A DNA stretch of 64,000 nucleotides from NCBI GenBank assembly GCA_002205965.3, contig NADL03000506.1, positions 806,001 through 870,000 of the forward strand, given 5' to 3'. The position numbers were made by a program, and so were the translations under genes. The stretch comes from Kappaphycus alvarezii (Eukaryota > Rhodophyta > Florideophyceae > Gigartinales > Solieriaceae). The notes below the pieces were generated by a model that saw only the letters and a program-made list of their open reading frames with translations, ran no database searches and was not told where the DNA came from. Of this stretch, positions 33,704-45,216 are shown piece by piece (position 1 is the stretch's first letter; every line of letters starts with the position of its first letter).

Positions 33704-34987
33704 ATGACAGACACGAACACCAACTCTCACCGCACTCCTGAAGAGAGTGCACCCGCTTCCCTTCCTTCTTCACACCACATACCCCAAACATGTACCAACC
33801 TATCCCAACCAGCTCCCCTAGAACAATCACCTACCTCCAATCCCACTACCTTTTCAGACGCTGGCGCTGTGGTGATACTATCAGCTTCTGAACCTGCGGA
33901 ACGGGACTTTCTTCTCCAGTCGCGACGTCTAACTCCAGCTATTCTATCGGGCGCGCTAAGACGCATCGGCTTTTCTGGATCCGGGGCTAAGTCTGTTCCA
34001 ACTGCTCGGCTGAGCCGAGCCGGCGTCTCCGACTGCATGCGAATAATGGACTTCGCCCGTATGTGGGAGGAGCATAAGACTGTTGATACCGAAGTGCAAA
34101 CTAATGCCTCTCGTGCAGGCGCAGAGTGTGGTCGCGCACCAAACTGGACAAGACACGAGACAGCCCGATGCCCGTCACTCTACAATTGTCGCACGGATGT
34201 ATCAGCGCATTAAGAATCTCTCGGAACTTGACGCTTGTCGCCATGACCCATTCGCGCACGAGTTTCTCGAATTATTCAATGACGAAACATTCGCTCCAGA
34301 TATGCCCGAAGCTGTATGTGGCGTTACTGAAGACCTGCTGCTACAGTTTGACCCTAACTTACATCCACACAAGCGGAACAAAACCATTCTCAAACAGAGG
34401 TGGGGCAAACTGCGATCTTCGTACACAGTGGAGGGTGAAAAGTACAACAGGTCTGGACAAGGAGACCCAGATACGTTCCCAAACTTCACAAATGGCGATG
34501 AAAGTCTCTGCTACATGCATAGTGTGTTCTGCAATCACCCCAGTCTGGATGCAGTGGTAAGAGCCATCCCTCCCAACGCTCAAATTACGGCAGGCTTGAA
34601 CGAGGTTGACGTGAACAGATCGTCGATTCCTTCGGTTCGAACGTCTGCTCGTAAGCGGAGGAGAGAATATGGCATCGAATCTGTAGCAAAATGGCAAAAA
34701 CTGGTACATCTCCGCAACCAATAGTAATTCAAGACTCCGGTTCTGTAACTGCGACGGATCCTAATATTTTGCATCTAGAGAGGGCGAAAAAAGTGGCTTC
34801 AACTGTGACACGCCTAATGGAGCTGGAAAGCAAGATTATCAGTAGTATTGACAGCATCCCAAGCGACAACATGGACCCCAACAATACCAGAGTGCTACTT
34901 GAGAACCGTTTAGCACAAACGCGAAAAATTATCGAGAGCGCAATGTCCAGTATGGACGAAACTTCGGAGAATGTTGATGGAAGTTAG
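33704..34987 (+). pseudogene. Harbinger ORF1: SAP plus Myb/SANT-like protein, frameshifted
   Basis: The start ATG is at 33704. Residues 1-60 are Ser/Thr/Pro-rich. Residues about 74-105 form a SAP-like segment (RRLTPAILSGALRRIGFSG, then KSVPTARL), a DNA/chromatin-binding fold. Next is GRAPNWTRHETAR (34130-34170), the start of a Myb/SANT or trihelix helix. A frameshift near 34170 moves the reading to the frame of 34083-34724, which has HSTIVARMYQRIKNLSEL, LLLQFDPNLHPHKRNK and ILKQRWGKLRSSYTVEG. A second shift near 34690 leads into a 98-codon helical C-terminus (SLMELESKIIS-like). Myb-like proteins accompany Harbinger transposases and are thought to help nuclear import and end binding. The SAP fusion is an observation here. 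Confidence 0.75.
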
Positions 34988-35037
34988 GTCTAAAGCTATG
35001 CACTGTAAGCCGTTTCGTTTCTTGAACGTCACAGTTT

Positions 35038-36042
35038 CTATGTAAATGGACTTCGACGGGCACTTGCTTCTATCTCAGCTGTAAAGTCATCACGAAGCTG
35101 AGATGATTCAAGATCCCGACGCCTCCGGTGTAAAGCCTCGTTAAGATCGCAGTCATCTTGAAGGTAAATTTGTCGATCTTCTGGCTCTGTATGATGTACA
35201 ACATCAGCACCAGATGGCAGTGGGATAACGACGGCTTCTTCATTGTCTATAATGAAGTTGTGCAACTTGCAACAAACTGCGATAATGGTAGCGTTTTGGG
35301 TCACAGTACATTTCAGTGGTCGCCAGAAAACACCCCACCTTCCGACAAGCATCCCAAAGCTCTGCTCGATGTGAATTCGAGCATTAGACTGCCAGTAGTT
35401 GAAACAAACCTTAGCGACGCTCAACGCCTTACCAGGACAAGGCGTCAAGAGCCTGTTGATGCAAGTGTACGCATCATCCGCGGCAACCCAAAAACCTTCT
35501 AACAGTCCTCCCTGTCTCCGCTCAAGTAGTCTGCAAAGGTCGCTTAACGCGTAGGCAATACTTTCATGCGTTGATCCAGGCGACAAACATGACACGAATG
35601 TGAATCTGTACTTTGAATCACACATTGCCTGCACGTTCAGCGCAAAGAAGCCTTTTCTTCTATAATATGTAGACGAATTTGGTACCTCCCATGCGGCAGG
35701 TTCTTTAATCTTAACAGAAAGTTAGTCCAAAGCGCCGCAACAAATATCCAACGCACTACGTCCTCCACGAGCAAATCCCTCAGAAACTTCCTTCAACCAA
35801 GACTCATCACGATATGGATAGCATATTTCAAGTGCTTTATCTATTGCACATAGGGTTTCGTCGATGTAGTGATATATGGTGGACGTAGATAGATTATCAG
35901 CCGGAGCTATGTCGAGGTAAGATCCTGCCGTAAGCCATCGCAGCGTAACGGATAGCCTTTGCAATGGAGAACTCCTTCGAAACTTGCAATCGTCCACTAG
36001 AGCAATTTGTTCTACAAGAAGCATGAAAGTGGAATGAGACAT
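35038..36042 (-). pseudogene. PIF/Harbinger DDE transposase, one in-frame stop
   Basis: The N-terminal frame 36042-35722 ends in DICCGALD. The first catalytic Asp is followed at once by a TAA stop. The same frame reads on as LSVKIKEPAAWEVPNSSTYY and FALNVQAMCD. The main frame 35634-35038 contains LLEGFWVAADDAYTCINRLL (second Asp) and NARIHIEQSFGMLVGRWGVF (catalytic Glu). It continues with CKLHNFIIDN, a family hallmark. The triad D-D-E is therefore intact and only the stop at about 35725 prevents translation of the whole. The start at 36042 is preceded on the same strand by an alternative frame, so the true start may lie slightly upstream. Confidence 0.9.
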
Positions 36043-36472
36043 GGGATAGAGACGTTTGAAGAACCGTGGAGGTGTTCCTGCTAGCTCTGTAGAGTATGAA
36101 AAAATACATCGGGGTATGGTGCGCTACCCACGCCCTTCACCGCCGACCATGAGCAAGAAGAAAGTAGATACTGCTGTCAAAACGCGCCCGTTATGTCTGC
36201 GACGTCGAGAGATGACAGCAGCTACGGCATTCACGGTTTTCTTGGATGTCATCTTGTTGTCAAGACTGGTGTGATAACAGGATGAGGAAGAGTATACAAT
36301 TGTCCAAGCCCCAAATGCGAGGACGATACTCGTATACGATCAATCCGGTACGCAGATGATGATCCTATACTGTACAATACAGAAAGTGTTGGAAAGGTTG
36401 AAATGGTATGGCATCGCACAAAAAATATATTTTTTATGCTCCATACAATAAATTTTTTTGTTGGAACGACCC

Positions 36473-36707
36473 TAACAGTGTTTTCGTCTTTTATCATTGG
36501 TGTACAGTCCAAATGTGCAACGTTGCAAAGTACTTAAAAGAAAACTAACAGTGTTTGGTCTGGGGTCTGAGAGGAGTTTTCGGCGTCACACGTGTACATG
36601 TGGTAATGCGTGAATACGTTTTCTGTAACACCTCTAGAGTAACAGAGAGTTTCTTAGATTGTTCTTGGGCTAATTACCCACGATGCGAAGCCTCCAGCAA
36701 GCTGATT
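36473..36707. other. Spacer between Harbinger element and LINE block
   Basis: If the Harbinger element inserted into the chromovirus leader, this stretch should be the displaced leader and 5' LTR of G2. It contains two copies of TAACAGTGTTT (36473 and 36547), but no recognisable PBS or LTR pair. Confidence 0.3.
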
Positions 36708-37095
36708 TTCGCCAAGTGGCGAGTGACACTTGGACGCGATCCGCGGAACTAACTCCTCGATAAACCCTAATGTACCAAGGGAAGGGGCACCCAGGGAATC
36801 AAACGCCGGAGGTCGAAACGTGAAGTGCGGCGTGTAAGGCGCAGAAGATGGGCTAGTTGAGGGAGCGGGGAGGCGTCGGGCGAGGTTGCGTTCCAGGGTT
36901 GTGACCTTGTCGCGGGCCGCCAGTTCAGTAGCGCCTCCGGCAACCTGGGTCGCCTTGGTGCGAAATGCGGCCTTAAACGGTGAGACCACAGTGAGGTCAC
37001 ACGCAATGGGGCGCAACGTTGTGCCTCCCGGGGTTGGGGGCGGTTGTACAAGGATATCGGCGGGCCGTAGCTCAGTGCCCGGGACGAGGAACGAA
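36708..37095 (-). pseudogene. LINE copy A, endonuclease fragment
   Basis: It encodes the C-terminal RLE-type endonuclease region (IACDLTVVSPFKAAF, ATELAARDKVTTLERNLARRL, LGFIEELVPRIASKCHS). It is about 95 percent identical to copy B (40992-41380) by eye. It begins abruptly at 36708 and is cut at 37095, where an inverted segment begins. Confidence 0.85.
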
Positions 37096-38095
37096 GAAAC
37101 TTTACTTCATTGAGTATCTACGGAACCTCATTATCCATCATGCCTCTCCACTCCCCCAACTCCCATGACTTCCCCTCTTCCTGCGGCCGCCGCGCCCTCT
37201 CCGTCTCCCGCGCGGCCGCCCTCTCCGCCCGCATGGACCGGGCAGACGCCCTCCCCCTGGATGCGCGCGCCGCACGCGGTCGTCGCATCCCGTCTTCCAC
37301 CCCGCCTATCCACGCTGCGTCCGTTACCGTCGGTGCAGCTCCCCGAAATCGACCCCGCTATTGGCCACAATATTCTCAATCTCCCGAAGGCGCGCCATAT
37401 GATTGGCCACCCGGAAGATTTTTCCCAAGCCTTGCCCGCACCCGCGCCGGCGCCCTCCTCGCCACCGTCACCGACAACCTCTGCCGCCTTGACCCCCGCA
37501 CGGACGAGCCCGAACCCGTTCGACCGCCTGCCCCCGACCTCCTCCACGTGGGATTTGCCCCGTCCACTACGTCCTCCTTCCCATCTTTCGACACCGCCCA
37601 CCGCCAGCTCTGCTGGCCGCCGCCCTTGCCAAGACAAACCTGCCCCCCTTCGTCCTAGTCCCGCATGTCGGGAAATGGTTCTACCTGTACTTTCCCGCCC
37701 CGGCCCGCCCTGACGTTTTCAACGTCCTTGCCCATCTTCGTCTCACGTATCCGGACCTGCACGTCTCGCCGCTTACGCTGACGCAGCACTGCTACACACT
37801 GGATATCTCTGCCGCCCAGGGTGTGGCCACCCGCCTCCAACGTGAAGCGGCTCGCCTGGTGAGCCCCAAGCTGCGCTCGTGGGTTGCCCCCCACGTCCGC
37901 AACGCCATGGCGATCGCCCTCCGTCACGATGCCCGCCTCATTACTGAGGCGCGCCGCCCGACCCGCGGGATTCCCGCCCGCACGCCCGCCCAAACACCGG
38001 CCGAAAATCCCGTCAAACCCACCGCCCCGGCCCCGACCAAACCCGTCCCGACCTCACCCGGCCCCGCACAAGCCCCCAAACGCCCCAACGGGGGC
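37096..38095 (+). mobile_element. Inverted LINE 5' segment (ORF1 region) inside copy A
   Basis: On the plus strand this segment carries the LINE 5' end: a short leader, then ATG (37140) and ORF1-like text (MIGHPEDF, DPAIGHNILNLPKARH), up to the ORF1 middle (GVATRLQREAARLVSPKLRSW). It matches the minus-strand segments 44270-45200 and 39880-40800. Its element 5' end lies at the inner junction (37096). Its interior end meets the RT fragment at 38095/38096 with a 2-nt CA overlap. The coding frame is broken by indels in the GC-rich part. Several long overlapping ORFs here are due to the low frequency of stop codons in GC-rich DNA. Confidence 0.8.
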
Positions 38096-39547
38096 ATGGA
38101 AGCCAACCGTGGGACAATCTCGGGCAAGGAGCCTGAGCGCCTGACGGATGGCGCCAAGGTTCCCGACGATCGTGCCGTCATCGGCGTACCATTGGCAGAG
38201 AGCAATGTTGGGGATCTCAGCAACCCGGCGGATGAGGGGTTGGATCGTTAGCGAGAACAACAATATGCTGGCCGGGTCACCCTGTTGGGTGCCCTGGGCA
38301 CTTGGTATGACGGTGCGATCCCGGTTCAGGACAAGCAATGGCGGTTGCATTCGGCCGTAGATCATCTTTGCGAAGCGGGCTAGCGAGGGGGCGAGCATTG
38401 GTTGGTGGTCCAGCATAGACTGCCGATCAACGCGGTTAAAGGCGTTGTTAGTGTCTATGAGGACCGTGGCGACGTTCGGGGTGGCGGAGAAGCGGCGTAG
38501 TGTCGTGCGGGTGTCGTGTACATTAGAGTCCAACCCGGCTCTAACACCGTTGGCCGTCTGGTGCGGCGACATAACCGAGTGTGAATCGGCTATTGCGGCC
38601 GGGAGCAGTGCCTTCGTCACTATCCTGCGAAGCACAGACCCGATGGCGATCGGGCGGACCTTGTCGGGAGTCGGCTGAAGCGGGAGGAGCGTCGCCGCTG
38701 CCACGAGGAGGAGCACAGCGTCCGGGAGTTCCCCCCGTGCGAGCCGAGAAACGAGCTGTGTCAGGACACGCAGACCGGTCACGCCGGCTTCGGGACTGAC
38801 GCGAGTCTTAACCAGGAGGTGGAACCAGCGGGACGGCGTTCGTTCGGGTCCGGCGGTGGTGTCCCGCGGGACGCCGCGGACCGCGTGTTCCGCAGCAGCC
38901 TCGGTGATGCACGGGGGCGGCGGGAGCCGTCCTTCCGGGAGCGGCGAGACAGGGCTCGGCGGGGACGGGTGCAGGTCCCGGAGTCGCTGAATCGTCGCCG
39001 GGTCGTTGACGTCGGCGAGCGGGCCATTGTGGAGGGCGCGCATGGCCATACCATAACGCGCATCGGCGCAAAGGGCCTCTGCACGACGGGCGCGCCCGAT
39101 GTCGCCGGGGACTGTTGGGGCGTACAGCGTGTTTCCTTCCCACCATTCTAGCCGAGCCTGATGAGCTGCGAGAGCTTCGGCCCAGAGTGCTCCCCACTGC
39201 GAGCCCGTGTGCGCACGACGGAGGCGTTCTCGGAGGGCGATCCGTTGGCTCTTGGGGTCCCGCCATCCGCGCTCTCCCCGAAGACAGCGACGGAGGACAG
39301 CCGTGGGCAGCATGTGGAGGTGAAGGAATGCTCGTTGAGTGGCGTCTTCCCCACGAGCATTTGCCGCAGCTTTGACCAGCTTGATAAACAGGAGGATAAA
39401 TTGGGTGAGGCAGGGAGCGGGGATATCTTGGAAGATATCCGTGTCGCGGTAGGGTGTTGAAAGGATTTCCAGGGGAGTGGGCAAGGGGAATGACGCCGAT
39501 GTATCATGCGGCGGGGGGTCCGATTCCATAGGGTGGACCGGATACAT
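38096..39547 (-). pseudogene. LINE copy A, reverse transcriptase
   Basis: A 497-codon open frame. The N-terminal part has TDIFQDIPAPCLTQFILLF, RARRAEALCADARYG and RALHNGPLADVNDPATI. The RT core has RPIAIGSVLRRIVTKALLP, VLIDTNNAFNRVDR, AQGTQQGDPAS and WYADDGTIVGN (catalytic box near 38179-38190). Unlike copy B, the frame is uninterrupted through the G-run near 38920, so this copy preserves the ancestral frame there. It ends at the inversion junction: the last 14 residues come from foreign sequence. Confidence 0.9.
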
Positions 39548-39599
39548 GGTGGGGAGGAGCGGAGTTAGGCCGACTGGCCTCTTGGCTGGTGGTGGGGCT

Positions 39600-40831
39600 C
39601 CTCCGCACCTTGTATGCCAGCCATCAACGGCTGCATGGGAACGTGCGATGCGGACTCCTTACCCATCGTTGCCGCGGAGGCGACGGTGGGAGGGAGAGCG
39701 GCCGTGGGAGCCAGTGGTGCGTTTGGCACCATAAGAAACTCCGAGGCCTGGCGTCTTCGGTTGCGGGGCATCGGCGTTTTGACGCCGACGGGGAAGAGCC
39801 CGGGGACCGAAGTGTGAGGTCGGATGTGTGTTGAGGGGCGGGGCGGGGAGCGGCAGGGGGGGAGGATGGTGTGCCCCCGTTGGGGCGTTTGGGGGCTTGT
39901 GCGGGGCCGGGTGAGGTCGGGACGGGTTTGGTCGGGGCCGGGGCGGTGGGTTTGACGGGATTTGGGGCCGGTGTTTGGGCGGGCGTGCGGGCGGAAATCC
40001 CGCGGGTCGGGCGGCGCGCCTCAGCAATGAGGCGGGCATCGTGACGGAGGGCGATCGCCATGGCGTTGCGGACGTGGGGGCAACCCACGAGCGCAGTTTG
40101 GGGCTCACCAGGCGAGCCGCTTCACGTTGGAGGCGGGTGGCCACACCCTGGGCGGCAGAGATATCCAGTGTGAGCAGTGCTGCGTGAGCGTAAGCGGCGA
40201 GACGTAGGTCCGGATACGTCAGACGGAGATGAGCGAGGACGTTGAAAACGTCAGGGCGGGCCGGGGCGGGAAAGTAAGTAGAACAATTTCCCGACAGCGG
40301 GACTAGGACGAAGGGGGGCAGGTTTGTCTTGGCAAGGGCGGCGGCCAAGCAGAGCTGGCGGTGGCGGTGTGTCGAAGATGGGAAGGAGGACGTAGGGACG
40401 GGGCAAATCCCACGTGGAGGAGGTCGGGGGCAGGCGGGCGAACGGGTCGGGTTCGCCCGTGCGGGGGTCGAGGCGGCAGGGTTGTCGGTGACGGTGGCGA
40501 GGAGGGCGCGGGCGCGGGCAAGGTCAGCCTGGAAAAAATCTTCCGGGTGGCCAATCATATGGCGCGCCTTCGGGAGATTGAGAATATTGTGGCCAATAGC
40601 GGGGTCGATTTCGGGGAGCTGCACCGATGGCAACGGACGCAGCGTGGAGGGGGTGGATGGGCGGGGTGGAAGACGGGATGCGACGACCGCGTACGGCGCG
40701 CGCATCCAGGGGAAGGCGTCTGCCCGGTCCATGCGGGCGGAGAGCGGCCGCGCGGGAGACGGAGAGGGCGCGGCGGCCGCAGGAAGGGGGGGGAAGTCAT
40801 GGGAGTTTGGGGAGTGGGAAGGAAGTTTAAT
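39600..40831 (-). pseudogene. LINE copy A, ORF1 region
   Basis: A 357-codon frame (39659-40732) spans ORF1: MIGHPEDFFQADLARARALL, FPAPARPDVFNVLAHLRLTY, TRLQREAARLVSPKLRSWVA, then a Pro/Ala-rich tail. It is colinear with copy B (44003-45216). It ends at AAGGAAGTTTAA (40820-40831), the same sequence as the copy B 5' border (45239-45250). Directly right of it begins the 3' end of copy B, so A and B are head-to-tail without a spacer. I do not recognise the ORF1 fold. Confidence 0.75.
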
Positions 40832-40875
40832 GCGTTCAGTATCTACTGGGGACTGCGCACGTCCTAACTATACGG

Positions 40876-41754
40876 TTAAGATCTAACCGGGTGTACTTCG
40901 TCGTCCATGCGCATCGGGGCTCGCGACAGGATAGCTTCAGCGATGGATGACCAGAGGGTGCAACTCAGTCGCTGGTAGATACGGCGGCGGATAACGCCAA
41001 CTGTCGAGTGACACTTGGACGCGATCCGCGGAACTAACTCCTCGATAAATGCAATAGTTCCAGGGGAAGGGGCACCTAGGGAATCAAACGCCAGAGGTCG
41101 AAACGTGAAGTTCGGCGTGTAAGGCGCAGAAGATGGGCCAGTTGAGGGAGCGGGGAGGCGTCGGGCGATGTTGCGTTCCAGGGTTGTGACCTTATCGCGG
41201 GCCGCCAGTTCAGCAGCGCCTCCGGCGACCTGGGTCGCCTTGGTGCGAACTGCGGCCTTAAACGGTGAGACGACAGTGATGTCACAGGCAATGGGGCGCA
41301 ACGTTGTGCCTTCCGGGGTTGGGGGCGGTTGTACAAGGATATCGGCGGGCCGGAGCTCAGTGCCCGGGACGAGGAACGGAACCTCGTGCCGAGTATCCAG
41401 ACCCGCGGCGCGGGTAACGTGTGTCGCAATCGCATTACAGAGCGAGTTATGGCGGTGACGACGGCCGAAACCAGGGCAGCAGAGGTCGGCGGCGTGATCC
41501 CCGAGGGTGTCCAAGGGGTGGTCACAGTGGTGGCAGTTGAGGGGCATGGAGTCATCATACACTGGCAGTCCGAGGTGACGGCGGAGCATGGTCTGCCAGT
41601 GTGTGGTGTGGACCTTCGTAGCTGCCGTGGGGTGAGCGAAGAGAAACGCCGCAGCGGGGCTGCGGCGGAACGCTAGCCACGGATGCGATGTCGAATGTCG
41701 GCGTCGCTGTGTGCGGTCGGGTTTGGGGCATTCGCCCAGGAGTCGTCGTGCCAA
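40876..41754 (-). pseudogene. LINE CCHC finger and restriction-like endonuclease (copy B)
   Basis: A 292-codon frame. HPWLAFRRSPAAAFLFAHPT leads to the zinc motif CHHCDHPLDTLGDHAADLC (CX2CX9HX4C). Next is a helix, GRRHRHNSLCNAIATHVTRA, then the endonuclease core VPGTELRPADILVQ (P..D) and LRPIACDITVVSPFK (D-I/V-T-V). This resembles the PD-(D/E)xK fold of R2-type elements. The C-terminal helical part contains VTTLERNIARRLPAP and IEELVPRIASKCHSTVGVIR, then RRRIYQRLSC. It ends with TAA at 40876. The enzyme would nick the genomic target for target-primed reverse transcription. Confidence 0.85.
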
Positions 41755-41835
41755 TGTACTCTTGCCCGCGCCTCTTGCTGCACCCGTTTGAGAAGGGTTA
41801 GAGTGTTGGTGGGTGAAGCAGCTAGAGTTGGAGGG

Positions 41836-43865
41836 TCAAGGGTGGAAAGGTCGACTATCCCGGGATGGAGAGGGCGAAACGGCGGAGAGAAGGCCCAGCC
41901 TGACGGAGGAGGAAGGACCGGTCGCCGCGGTAGCGGCCAGAAGCAAGTGCACAAGCACGCGGCGTGGCGTATGCGGAAGTTCGCTGCCGTGCGGGCGCAG
42001 CATCAATGATGCTGGCGGCGGCAGCGCCGTGGAGGCACGAGGCGATGCTTTCGAAGCCCTGACCTCCGAGGTGCATGGGGAGGCAGACTTGGTCCCAGGC
42101 TCGGTCGTGAGAGCTATGCCGTGTAACTTTTCATATGATGACCGTTGTAGATCATCAAATTCTTCTGCGGCGGACTCGGCTAAGCGCGGATCTGAGAGCT
42201 TGAATGCATGCGATAGGAGGCATGCAGAGGCACAGATCCGGTGCATGTGGAACCGGGCGCGGGCGTCGCGGACCAGCAGGAGGCGGTCCAGGGTCCGGCG
42301 GCACTGAGCAATCTTGGACCGGAGAAAACTCTCCGTGAACGCTTTGTTCCCAATGGGGGCCCCTAGAAGCGGAAAGCCGTCCCGCGAGCATTCTGCGAGA
42401 GGGAATTCCGCTAAGAGGGCTGCTCGATCCTGCGGCATGACGTGAGGCCAGTATATGCGTGTCTTTCGTGGGTTGACATGGAAGCCAACCGTGGGACCAT
42501 CTCGGGCAAGGAGCCTGAGCGCCTGACGGATGGCGCCAAGGTTCCCGACGATCGTGCCGTCATCGGCGTACCATTGGCAGAGAGCAATGTTGGGGATCTC
42601 AGCAACCCGACGGATGAGGGGTTGGATCGTTAGCGAGAACAACAACATGCTGGCCGGGTCACCCTGTTGGGTGCCCTGGGCACTTGGTATGACGGTGCGA
42701 TCCCGGTTCGGGACAAGCAATGGCGGTTGCATTCGGCCGTAGATCATGTTTGCGAAGCGGGCTAGCGAGGGGGCGAGCATTGGTAGGTGGTCCAGCATAG
42801 TCTGCCGATCAACGCGGTTAAAGGCGTTGTTAGCGTCTATGAGGACCGTGGCGACGTTCGGGGTGGCGGAGAAGCGGCGTAGTGTCGTGCGGGTGTCGTG
42901 TACAATAGAGTCCAACCCGGCTTTAACACCGTTGGCCGTCTGATGCGGCGACATAACCGAGTGTGAATCGGCTATTGCGGCCGGGAGCAGTGCCTTCGTC
43001 ACTATCCTGCGAAGCACAGACCCGATGGCGATCGGGCGGACCTTGTCTGGAGTCGGCTGAAGCGGGAGGAGCGTCGCCGCTGCCACGAGGGGGAGCACAG
43101 CGTCCGGGAGTTCCCCCCGTGCGAGCCGAGGAACGAGCTGTGTCAGGACACGCAGACCGGTCACGCCAGCTTCGGGACTGACGCGAGTCTTAACCAGGAG
43201 GTGGAACCAGCGGGACGGCGTTCGTTCGGGTCCGGCGGTGGTGTCCCGCGGGACGCCGCGGACCGCGTGTTCCACAGCAGCCTCGGTGATGCACGGGGCG
43301 GCGGGAGCCGTCCTTCCGGGAGCGGCGAGACAGGGGTCGGCGGGGACGGGTGCAGGTCCCGGAGTCGCTGAATCGTCGCCGGGTCGTTGACGTCGGCGAG
43401 CGGGCCATTGTGGAGGGCGCGCATGGCCTTACCATATCGCGCATCGGCGCAAAGGGCCTCTGCACGACGGGCGCGCCCGATGTCGCCGGGGACTGTTGGG
43501 GCGTACAGCGTGTTTCCTTCCCACCATTCTAGCCGAGCCTGATGAGCTGCGAGAGCTTCGGCCCAGAGTGCTCCCCACTGCGAGCCTGTGTGCGCACGAC
43601 GGAGGCGTTCTCGGAGGGCGATCCGTTGGCTCTTGGGGTCCCGCCATCCGCGCTCTCCCCGAAGACAGCGACGGAGGACAGCCGTGGGCAGCATGTGGAG
43701 GTGAAGGAATGCTCGTTGAGTGGCGTCTTCCCCACGAGCATTCGCCGCAGCTTTGACCAGCTTGATAAACAGGAGGATAAATTGGGTGAGGCAGGGAGCA
43801 GGGATATCTTGGAAGATATCCGTGTCGCGGTAGGGTGTTGAGAGGATTTCCAGGGGAGTGGGCAA
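41836..43865 (-). pseudogene. LINE reverse transcriptase (copy B)
   Basis: The frame from 43865 (MPTPLEILSTPYRDTDIF) runs to about 43290. There copy B has one G fewer in a G-run than copy A (about 43292 against 38920), shifting the frame. The RT core continues in the 43275-41836 frame: VTGLRVLTQLVPRLARGELP, RPIAIGSVLRRIVTKALLP, VLIDANNAFNRVDRQTML, AQGTQQGDPASM and CQWYADDGTIVGN (42559-42573). After NPRKTRIYWPHVMP and RRTLDRLLLVRDARARFHMH, another shift near 42080 moves the reading to the frame of 41855-42076 (LGGQGFESIASCLHGAAAA). Palm residues D and DD are intact. Confidence 0.9.
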
Positions 43866-44002
43866 GGGGAATGACGCCGATGTATCATGCGGCGGGGGTC
43901 CGATTCCATGGGTGGACCAGGTCCATGGTGGGGAGGAGCGGAGTTAGGCCGACTGGCCTCTTGGCTGGTGGTGGGGCTCCTCCGCACCTTGTATGCCAGC
44001 CA

Positions 44003-45216
44003 TCAACGGCTGCATGGGAACGTGCGATGCGGACTCCTTACCCATCGTTGCTGCGGAGGCGACGGTGGGAGGGAGAACGGCCGTGGGCGCCAGTGGTGCG
44101 TTGGGCACCATAAGAAACTCCGACGCCTGGGCGTCTTCGGTTGCGGGGCATCGGCGTTTTGACGCCGACGGGGAAGAGCCCGGGGACCGAAGTGTGAGGT
44201 CGGATGTGTGTTGAGGGGCGGGGCGGGGAGCAGCAGGGGGGGAGGATGGTGTGCCCCCGTTGGGGCGTTTGGGGCTTGTGCGGGGCCGGGTGAGGTCGGG
44301 ACGGGTTTGGTCGGGGCCGGGGCGGTGGGTTTGACGGGATTTGGGGCCGGTGTTTGGGCGGGCGTGCGGGCGGGAATCCCGCGGGTCGGGCGGCGCGCCT
44401 CAGCAATGAGGCGGGCATCGTGACGGAGGGCGATCGCCATGGCGTTGCGGACGTGGGGGGCAACCCACGAGCGCAGTTTGGGGCTCACCAGGCGAGCCGC
44501 TTCACGTTGGAGGCGGGTGGCCACACCCTGGGCGGCAGAGATATCCAGTGTGTAGCAGTGCTGCGTCAGCGTAAGCGGCGAGACGTGCAGGTCCGGATAC
44601 GTGAGACGAAGATGGGCAAGGACGTTGAAAACGTCAGGGCGGGCCGGGGCGGGAAAGTACAGGTAGAACCATTTCCCGACATGCGGGACTAGGACGAAGG
44701 GGGGCAGGTTTGTCTTGGCAAGGGCGGCGGCCAGCAGAGCTGGCGGTGGGCGGTGTCGAAAGATGGGAAGGAGGACGTAGTGGACGGGGCAAATCCCACG
44801 TGGAGGAGGTCGGGGGCAGGCGGTCGAACGGGTCCGGGCTCGCCCGTGCGGGAGTCGAGGCGGCAGGGGTTGTCGGTGACGGTGGCGAGGAGGGCGCGGG
44901 CGCGGGCAAGGTCAGCCTGGAAAAAATCTTCCGGGTGGCCAATCATATGGCGCGCCTTCGGGAGATTGAGAATATTGTGGCCAATAGCGGGGTCGATTTC
45001 GGGGAGCTGCACCGATGGCAACGGACGCAGCGTGGAGGGGGTGGATGGGCGGGGTGGAAGACGGGATGCGACGACCGCGTACGGCGCGCGCATCCAGGGG
45101 GAAGGCGTCTGCCCGGTCCATGCGGGCGGAGAGAGCGGCCGCGCGGGAGACGGAGAGGGCGCGGCGGCCGCAGGAAGGGGGGGGAAGTCATGGGAGTTGG
45201 GGGAGTGGGGAGGCAT
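44003..45216 (-). pseudogene. LINE ORF1-like protein (copy B)
   Basis: Start ATG at 45216 (MPPHSPNSHDFPPLPAAAAP), Ala/Pro-rich. Then LPSVQLPEIDPAIGHNILNL and MIGHPEDFFQADLARARALL, conserved in all three copies in the block. Next is a shift near 44880 into a Pro-rich part. After another shift near 44690 the frame reads FVLVPHVGKWFYLYFPAPAR, then DVFNVLAHLRLTYPDL and GVATRLQREAARLVSPKLRS (44690-44470). A Pro/Ala/Thr-rich tail ends near 44003. It may bind the element RNA, as ORF1 proteins do, but no known domain is visible. Whether it is separate from the RT protein or its N-terminus is unclear. Confidence 0.55.

Larger units (their letters stand above)
33433..36472. mobile_element. Complete PIF/Harbinger DNA transposon
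   Basis: Terminal inverted repeats of about 44 bp begin GGGTCGTTCCAACAAAAAA at 33433. The inverted right copy ends at 36472. A 3-bp TAA flanks both sides (33430-33432 and 36473-36475), the canonical Harbinger target duplication. Inside are two convergent genes, as usual in the superfamily: a Myb-like ORF1 (plus, 33704-34987) and the DDE transposase (minus, 36042-35038). Total 3,040 bp. The transposase carries one stop codon and ORF1 two frameshifts, so the copy is probably inactive. Confidence 0.95.

Noticed and set aside
33727-34038. Minus ORF opposite the Harbinger ORF1
   Set aside because: It is a shadow of the plus-strand SAP/Myb frame, whose motifs are shared with the element at 20.2-21.3 kb.
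37131-37713. Long overlapping ORFs (168-182 codons) on both strands in the GC-rich block
   Set aside because: They are explained by few stop codons in GC-rich LINE DNA. Only the frames conserved across the LINE copies were used.
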